The position numbers and the translations under genes were made by a program. The notes beneath the pieces are model-generated. The model did no database searches, was not told the DNA's origin, and was given only the letters and a program-made list of their open reading frames with translations. Of a DNA stretch of 64,000 nt, positions 60,304-64,000 are shown in pieces. The stretch covers positions 1 to 64,000 of the forward strand of contig JAWKKG010000002.1 of assembly GCA_041393395.1 (NCBI GenBank), given 5' to 3'. The first letter of the stretch is position 1. Every line of letters starts with the position of its first letter. Origin of the DNA: JAGQIB01 sp041393395. GTDB taxonomy: Bacteria > ARS69.

Positions 60304-61536
60304 ATGAGTCCGTCCCCGTCGACTCCGGCCGGCTCCAAGAAGCAGACGCTCGCGGACCTGCCCGACGTGCACGGCAAGCGCGTGCTCGTGCGCTGCGACC
60401 TGAACGTTCCGCTGAAGGACGGAAGGGTCGCGGACGACACGCGCATCGTGGCGAGCCTGCCCACGATCCGCCGCCTCGTGGAGGCGGGCGCCAAGGTCGT
60501 GCTGATGTCGCACCTCGGTCGTCCCAAGGGACAGGCGAAGCCCGAGCTGAGCCTGGCCCCGGTGGCCAAGGTGCTCGCGGCGGCGCTCGGGCGGCCGGTG
60601 CGGATGGCGCCGGACTGCGTCGGTTCCGCCGTGACGTCGCTCGTGGCGGGAATGAAGGACGGAGACATCGTGCTCCTCGAGAACCTCCGGTTCCACCCGG
60701 AGGAGGAGAAGAACGACCCCGGGTTCGCGCGGCGTCTCGCCGAGCTCGGGGATCTCTACGTGAGCGACGCGTTCGGCACGGTCCATCGCGCGCACGCGTC
60801 GACCGCGGGGATCCCGGCGCTGATCCGGCCCGCGGTTGCGGGGCTACTGCTCGAGAAGGAGCTGGAATACCTCGGCGGCGTCACGTTCAATCCGGCGCGG
60901 CCGTACGTCGCGATCCTCGGCGGCGCGAAGATCAGCGGCAAGATCGACGTGCTCGAGAACCTCTTCGGTCGCGTCGACACGATCCTGATCGGCGGCGCGA
61001 TGGCGAACACGTTCTTCCGCGCGCAGGGCTTCGAGACCGGCAAGAGCCTGGTGGAGGAAGATCGGCTGGCTCTCGCGAAGGAGCTGCTCGCGCGCGCGAA
61101 GAAGGAGAACGTGGCGCTCGAGCTGCCGGTGGATTGCGTGGTCGCGACCGAGATGACGGAGACGGCGACCACGGAGACGTGCGCGGCCGACGCGATGCCG
61201 GCCGATCGCATGATGCTCGACGTCGGACCCCGGACGGTCGCGCGCTACCGCGAGATCATCGTCGCGGCGCGGACCGTGCTGTGGAACGGTCCGATGGGCG
61301 TGTTCGAGATGAAGCCGTTCGCGGCCGGCACGATCGGAGTCGCGAACGCGCTGGTGGAGGCGACGGGCAAGGGCGCCATCACCGTGGTCGGCGGGGGCGA
61401 CTCCGCAGCCGCGATCGCTCAGGCGGGGCTGACCGAGAAGGTGAGTCACGTCTCCACGGGCGGCGGGGCGTCGCTCGAGTTCCTCGAAGGCAAGGTGCTG
61501 CCCGGCGTGGCCGCGCTGTCGGAGGCGAACGCGTGA
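60304..61536 (+). CDS. pgk: phosphoglycerate kinase
   Basis: The 410-residue enzyme has VLVRCDLNVPLKDG, LMSHLGRPKG, the NLRFHPEEE motif, VTFNPARPYVAILGGAKISGK, and the nucleotide-binding WNGPMGVFE and VGGGDSAAA. A short Pro/Ser N-terminal extension of about 17 residues precedes the domain. It overlaps tpiA by four bases, giving the common gap-pgk-tpiA operon. Confidence 0.97.
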   Translation: MSPSPSTPAGSKKQTLADLPDVHGKRVLVRCDLNVPLKDGRVADDTRIVASLPTIRRLVEAGAKVVLMSHLGRPKGQAKPELSLAPVAKVLAAALGRPVRMAPDCVGSAVTSLVAGMKDGDIVLLENLRFHPEEEKNDPGFARRLAELGDLYVSDAFGTVHRAHASTAGIPALIRPAVAGLLLEKELEYLGGVTFNPARPYVAILGGAKISGKIDVLENLFGRVDTILIGGAMANTFFRAQGFETGKSLVEEDRLALAKELLARAKKENVALELPVDCVVATEMTETATTETCAADAMPADRMMLDVGPRTVARYREIIVAARTVLWNGPMGVFEMKPFAAGTIGVANALVEATGKGAITVVGGGDSAAAIAQAGLTEKVSHVSTGGGASLEFLEGKVLPGVAALSEANA

Positions 61537-62288
61537 GGACTCCGCTCGTGTGCGGGAACTGGAAGATGTACAAGACGCCCTCCGAGGGGCGGACGCTGGC
61601 GCGTGAGATCTCGAACGGACTCCGGGGTGCCCCGGGGAAGGTCGAGGTGGCCGTGTGCCCGCCGTACCCCGCGATTCCGGCCGTGGCGGAGGCCCTGAAG
61701 GGCTCGCCGGTGGCCTGGGGCGCCCAGAACTGTGCCGCCGCACCCGAGGGGGCGTTCACGGGCGAGGTGGCCGTTCCCATGCTTGTTGACCTCGAATGCC
61801 GTTTCGTTATACTCGGCCATTCGGAACGTAGGCAGTTTTTCGGGGAAACCGATCCGGGCGTCCGCGAGAAGGCGGAAGCCGTTCTCGGGGCGGGACTTAC
61901 GCCGATCGTGTGTGTCGGCGAGAGTCTCGAGCAGCGAGAAGCGGGGCGCACGGAGGAGGTCGTCGATCGGCAGCTCCGCGAGGGGCTGGCCGGACTGCCG
62001 GGACCGGAGGTCGGGCGATCGGTGATCGCCTACGAGCCGATCTGGGCGATCGGCACGGGGCGCACGGCGACCCCGGACATGGCGGAGGCGGTGCACCGGC
62101 GCATCCGGGTGACGCTCTCCGGGTTGTTCGGGGAATCGGTGGCGGTCGCGACCCGGGTCCTGTACGGCGGCAGCGTGAAGCCGGACAATGCGCGCGAGCT
62201 GTTCGCGCAACCGAACATCGACGGGGGTCTGATCGGCGGAGCGTCCTTGTCCGCGGGCTCCTTTCTCGACATCGTGAGGGCGGCATGA
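61533..62288 (+). CDS. tpiA: triosephosphate isomerase
   Basis: The 251-residue TIM barrel has Lys11 in CGNWKMYK, His96 in LGHSERR and the catalytic Glu near 168 in AYEPIWAIGTG. The GTG start overlaps the pgk stop. The codons around residues 82-105 (nucleotides about 61778-61845) include CTT, GTT, ATA and AGG, unlike the GC-ending codons elsewhere in the gene. They form a sigma-70-like promoter. Confidence 0.97.
   Translation: MRTPLVCGNWKMYKTPSEGRTLAREISNGLRGAPGKVEVAVCPPYPAIPAVAEALKGSPVAWGAQNCAAAPEGAFTGEVAVPMLVDLECRFVILGHSERRQFFGETDPGVREKAEAVLGAGLTPIVCVGESLEQREAGRTEEVVDRQLREGLAGLPGPEVGRSVIAYEPIWAIGTGRTATPDMAEAVHRRIRVTLSGLFGESVAVATRVLYGGSVKPDNARELFAQPNIDGGLIGGASLSAGSFLDIVRAA
61786..61813 (+). 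promoter_or_regulatory. internal sigma-70-like promoter inside tpiA
   Basis: TTGACC (61786-61791) and TATACT (61808-61813) are 16 bases apart. TATACT is the best -10 match in the window. It would drive secG and possibly the tRNA-Leu gene independently of glycolysis genes. Confidence 0.45.
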
Positions 62289-62761
62289 TCTACGGAATCA
62301 TTCTCGGAATCCACGTGCTCGTGTGCATCCTGCTCGTGCTCGTGGTCCTGATGCAGTCCTCGAAGGGCGGCGGCCTCGCGGGCGGCGCGTTCGGCGGTGG
62401 CGCGGAGTCGACGGTGTTCGGCGGTCGCGGCGCGGCCACGGTGCTGTCGAAGGCCACGACCGTGTTCGGCATGACCTTCATGGTCACGTCGCTCACGCTG
62501 ACGTTGCTGAGCGCCTCGCGCACCGGTCGCAGCGTCCGGAGCGTCGTGGCGGAGGATGCCGCGTCGGCCGGGCTTCCGGTTCCCACGCAGACGGCGCCGC
62601 CGACCGGCACCGCGATGCCGGGGGCGGAGACCACGATGCCGGCCGGCCCGGAGGCGGGTCCGGTGTTGCCGGTGAATCCGACGCCGGCGCAGGGCTCGGA
62701 GTCCACGCCCGGCACGGATGCGCCGGCGGAGGAGACGACCCCCGCGCCGTCGGGAGAGTGA
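62285..62761 (+). CDS. secG: preprotein translocase subunit SecG with an extended tail
   Basis: The 158-residue protein has the SecG core at residues 1-80: two membrane helices (GIILGIHVLVCILLVLVVLM and the segment around MTFMVTSLTLTLL) and the conserved loop LMQSSKGGGLAGGAFGG. Residues about 88-158 are a Pro/Thr/Ala-rich acidic disordered tail, longer than usual. It overlaps the tpiA stop (ATGA), the frequent tpiA-secG linkage. Confidence 0.93.
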   Translation: MIYGIILGIHVLVCILLVLVVLMQSSKGGGLAGGAFGGGAESTVFGGRGAATVLSKATTVFGMTFMVTSLTLTLLSASRTGRSVRSVVAEDAASAGLPVPTQTAPPTGTAMPGAETTMPAGPEAGPVLPVNPTPAQGSESTPGTDAPAEETTPAPSGE

Positions 62762-62771
62762 CCTTGTTTTT

Positions 62772-62856
62772 GCCCGGGTGGTGAAATTGGTAAACACGCA
62801 CGGTTGAGGGCCGTGTGGGGCGACCCTTGCGGGTTCGAATCCCGCCTCGGGCACCA
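62772..62856 (+). tRNA. tRNA-Leu (anticodon GAG)
   Basis: The acceptor stem GCCCGGG pairs with CTCGGGC (one G-T pair). The anticodon stem CACGG/CCGTG encloses loop TTGAGGG with anticodon GAG. A long class II variable arm is present, and the T arm GCGGG-TTCGAAT-CCCGC is intact. The 3' CCA is encoded (62854-62856). It lies 10 bases after secG. Confidence 0.95.
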
Positions 62857-62861
62857 TTCGA

Positions 62862-62900
62862 AGGCCGCCGCGAACGTTCGCGGCGGCCTGTTTCTTTTTC
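62862..62900 (+). terminator. terminator after tRNA-Leu
   Basis: A perfect 14-bp palindrome (62862-62889, AGGCCGCCGCGAAC and its complement) is followed by TGTTTCTTTTTC. It ends the glycolysis-secG-tRNA transcript. Confidence 0.88.
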
Positions 62901-62928
62901 GGCCGCTTTCACCTTCCGGAGGTGCCGC

Positions 62929-64000
62929 ATGAGCACGACCGAAACGCGCAGGCTCTCGATCCCCGGGTGGATCGGAACGGGGGAGATGCGTCCCCTCCGG
63001 TCGCCGTTCTCCGGCGAAGTGCTCGCGGAGGTCGAGCAGGCGCCGGCCGACGCGCTCGAGACCGCCATGGCCACTGCCCACGAGGCGTTCCTCGCGAACC
63101 GCCGCACCCCGGGCTGGCTGCGTCGCGAGTGGCTGGAGCGCGCCGCCGACATGGTGCGCGAGGAGGCCGAGCAGCTCGCGCTCGGCATCGCGCGGGAGGG
63201 CGGCAAGCCGCTCGCGGATGCGCGGGTGGAAGTGGCGCGCGCCGTGAGCACGATCCGCCTCGCCGCGGAGGAGGCGACGTCACTCGGCGGCGAAACGTTG
63301 CCCATGGACAAGGCGAAGGGACCGGAGAACCGGATCGCGTTCACGATCCGCGAGCCCATGGGCGTGGTCGTGGCGCTCTCCGCATTCAATCATCCGGTGA
63401 ACCTCATCGCGCACCAGGTCGCGCCCGCACTCGCCGGCGGCAACACCGTGGTGGTCAAGCCGGCGAGCACCACGCCGCTGTCTGCAATCCGGATGGTGGA
63501 GATCTTCCGCGAGGCGGGCTTCCCGCCCGAGTCCGTGATCTGCACGCCGTGTCCCGGCGCAGCGGCGGAGCAGCTCGTGCGCGACCCGCGCACCCGCTTC
63601 GTGACGTTCATCGGGAGCGACTCGGTCGGCTGGCATCTGCGCTCGATCATGAATCCGGGCGCGCGCTTCTCGCTCGAGCACGGGGGCGAGGCGGCCGTGG
63701 TCGTGGCCAAGAGCGCCGACGTCGATCGCGCGATCCCCGCGCTCGTGAAGGGCGCGTTCTACCACGCGGGACAGGTGTGCATCTCGGTGCAGCGAATCTA
63801 CGCGCACGCCTCTCTGCGCGAGGAGCTCGAGACGCGCCTCGTGAAGGCCGCCGCGAAGCTCACGGTGGGCGATCCCACGGACGCGGACACGGACGTCGGG
63901 CCGATCATCACTCCGGACGAACGGCAGCGCGTGGCCGACTGGGTCGGCCGGGCCGTGGGGCGCGGCGCGAAGCTCCTGCTCGGCGGCAACGAGCTACCCG
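62929..64000 (+). CDS. NAD(P)-dependent aldehyde dehydrogenase, truncated by the right edge
   Basis: The first 357 codons of an aldehyde dehydrogenase are present and the frame is open to the window end. It has SAFNHPVNLIAHQVAPALAG, NTVVVKPAS for the cofactor site, the active-site Glu in SLEHGGEAAVVV and the catalytic Cys in HAGQVCISVQR. The LEHGG variant of the usual LELGG and the overall form suit the lactaldehyde / non-phosphorylating glyceraldehyde 3-phosphate dehydrogenase group, but the substrate is not certain. ATG at 62929 follows CGGAGG. It lies beyond the tRNA terminator, so it is a separate unit. Confidence 0.9.
   Translation, partial: MSTTETRRLSIPGWIGTGEMRPLRSPFSGEVLAEVEQAPADALETAMATAHEAFLANRRTPGWLRREWLERAADMVREEAEQLALGIAREGGKPLADARVEVARAVSTIRLAAEEATSLGGETLPMDKAKGPENRIAFTIREPMGVVVALSAFNHPVNLIAHQVAPALAGGNTVVVKPASTTPLSAIRMVEIFREAGFPPESVICTPCPGAAAEQLVRDPRTRFVTFIGSDSVGWHLRSIMNPGARFSLEHGGEAAVVVAKSADVDRAIPALVKGAFYHAGQVCISVQRIYAHASLREELETRLVKAAAKLTVGDPTDADTDVGPIITPDERQRVADWVGRAVGRGAKLLLGGNELP

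Noticed and set aside
1..64000. CRISPR arrays, insertion sequences, prophage or plasmid genes
   Set aside because: No regularly spaced repeats, transposase, integrase or phage structural motifs were seen on either strand.

Overview
The window is a high-GC stretch of a Gram-negative (diderm) bacterial chromosome. Evidence for an outer membrane is a secretin (PilQ), a lipid A type acyltransferase and the two halves of the ADP-heptose pathway. Two predicted secreted proteins (8836-10785 and 35905-37650) end in a FlgD-like/T9SS-like C-terminal beta module that is common in the FCB superphylum and candidate phyla such as Eisenbacteria. The pilus gene order resembles that known from Myxococcus. I cannot place the organism more precisely. 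No phage, transposase, rRNA or CRISPR array was seen.

Region 1 (1-23.7 kb) is a type IVa pilus locus: comEA-like, pilB, pilT, pilC, a frame-disrupted pilS, pilR, the pilin pilA behind a sigma-54 promoter, an inserted minus-strand secreted beta-propeller protein, an ABC transporter (pilH/pilI position), a TPR protein, pilD, a second NtrB/NtrC-like pair, an FG-GAP/VCBS secreted protein, and pilMNOPQ. The order B-T-C-S-R-A-(ABC)-D-S2-R2-M-N-O-P-Q is that recalled for the Myxococcus xanthus cluster.

Region 2 (23.8-37.7 kb) is mixed housekeeping: aroK, rsmD, coaD, an FmdB-type zinc ribbon, a HAD phosphatase, obg, a HEAT-repeat protein, dprA, a lipid A acyltransferase, a PfkB sugar kinase, an unknown membrane protein, RNase D, a GH57 branching enzyme with a DUF3467 protein, and an M6 metalloprotease. 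A sigma-54-like site followed by a canonical UUCG terminator lies at 31.5-31.7 kb and may bound a small RNA.

Region 3 (37.8-50.1 kb) holds hldA and hldC, sucCD, ndk and a fatty acid/ribosome operon: DUF177, rpmF, plsX, fabH, fabD, fabG, acpP, fabF, rnc. RNase III carries an unusual basic/acidic tail of about 320 residues.

Region 4 (50-59.1 kb) is the most unusual part. On the minus strand is a three-gene operon of an ECF-type sigma factor, a membrane anti-sigma-like protein and a secreted TPR-CHAT caspase-like protein. Divergent from it is a 1292-residue PAS/GAF sensor without any output domain, followed by an HDOD protein and an 85-residue stand-alone histidine-phosphotransfer (DHp) helix pair.

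Region 5 (59.2-64 kb) is central metabolism and export: gap, pgk, tpiA, secG, tRNA-Leu(GAG) and the start of an aldehyde dehydrogenase running off the right edge. Housekeeping promoters across the window share the form TTGACN-N16-18-TAnnnT.
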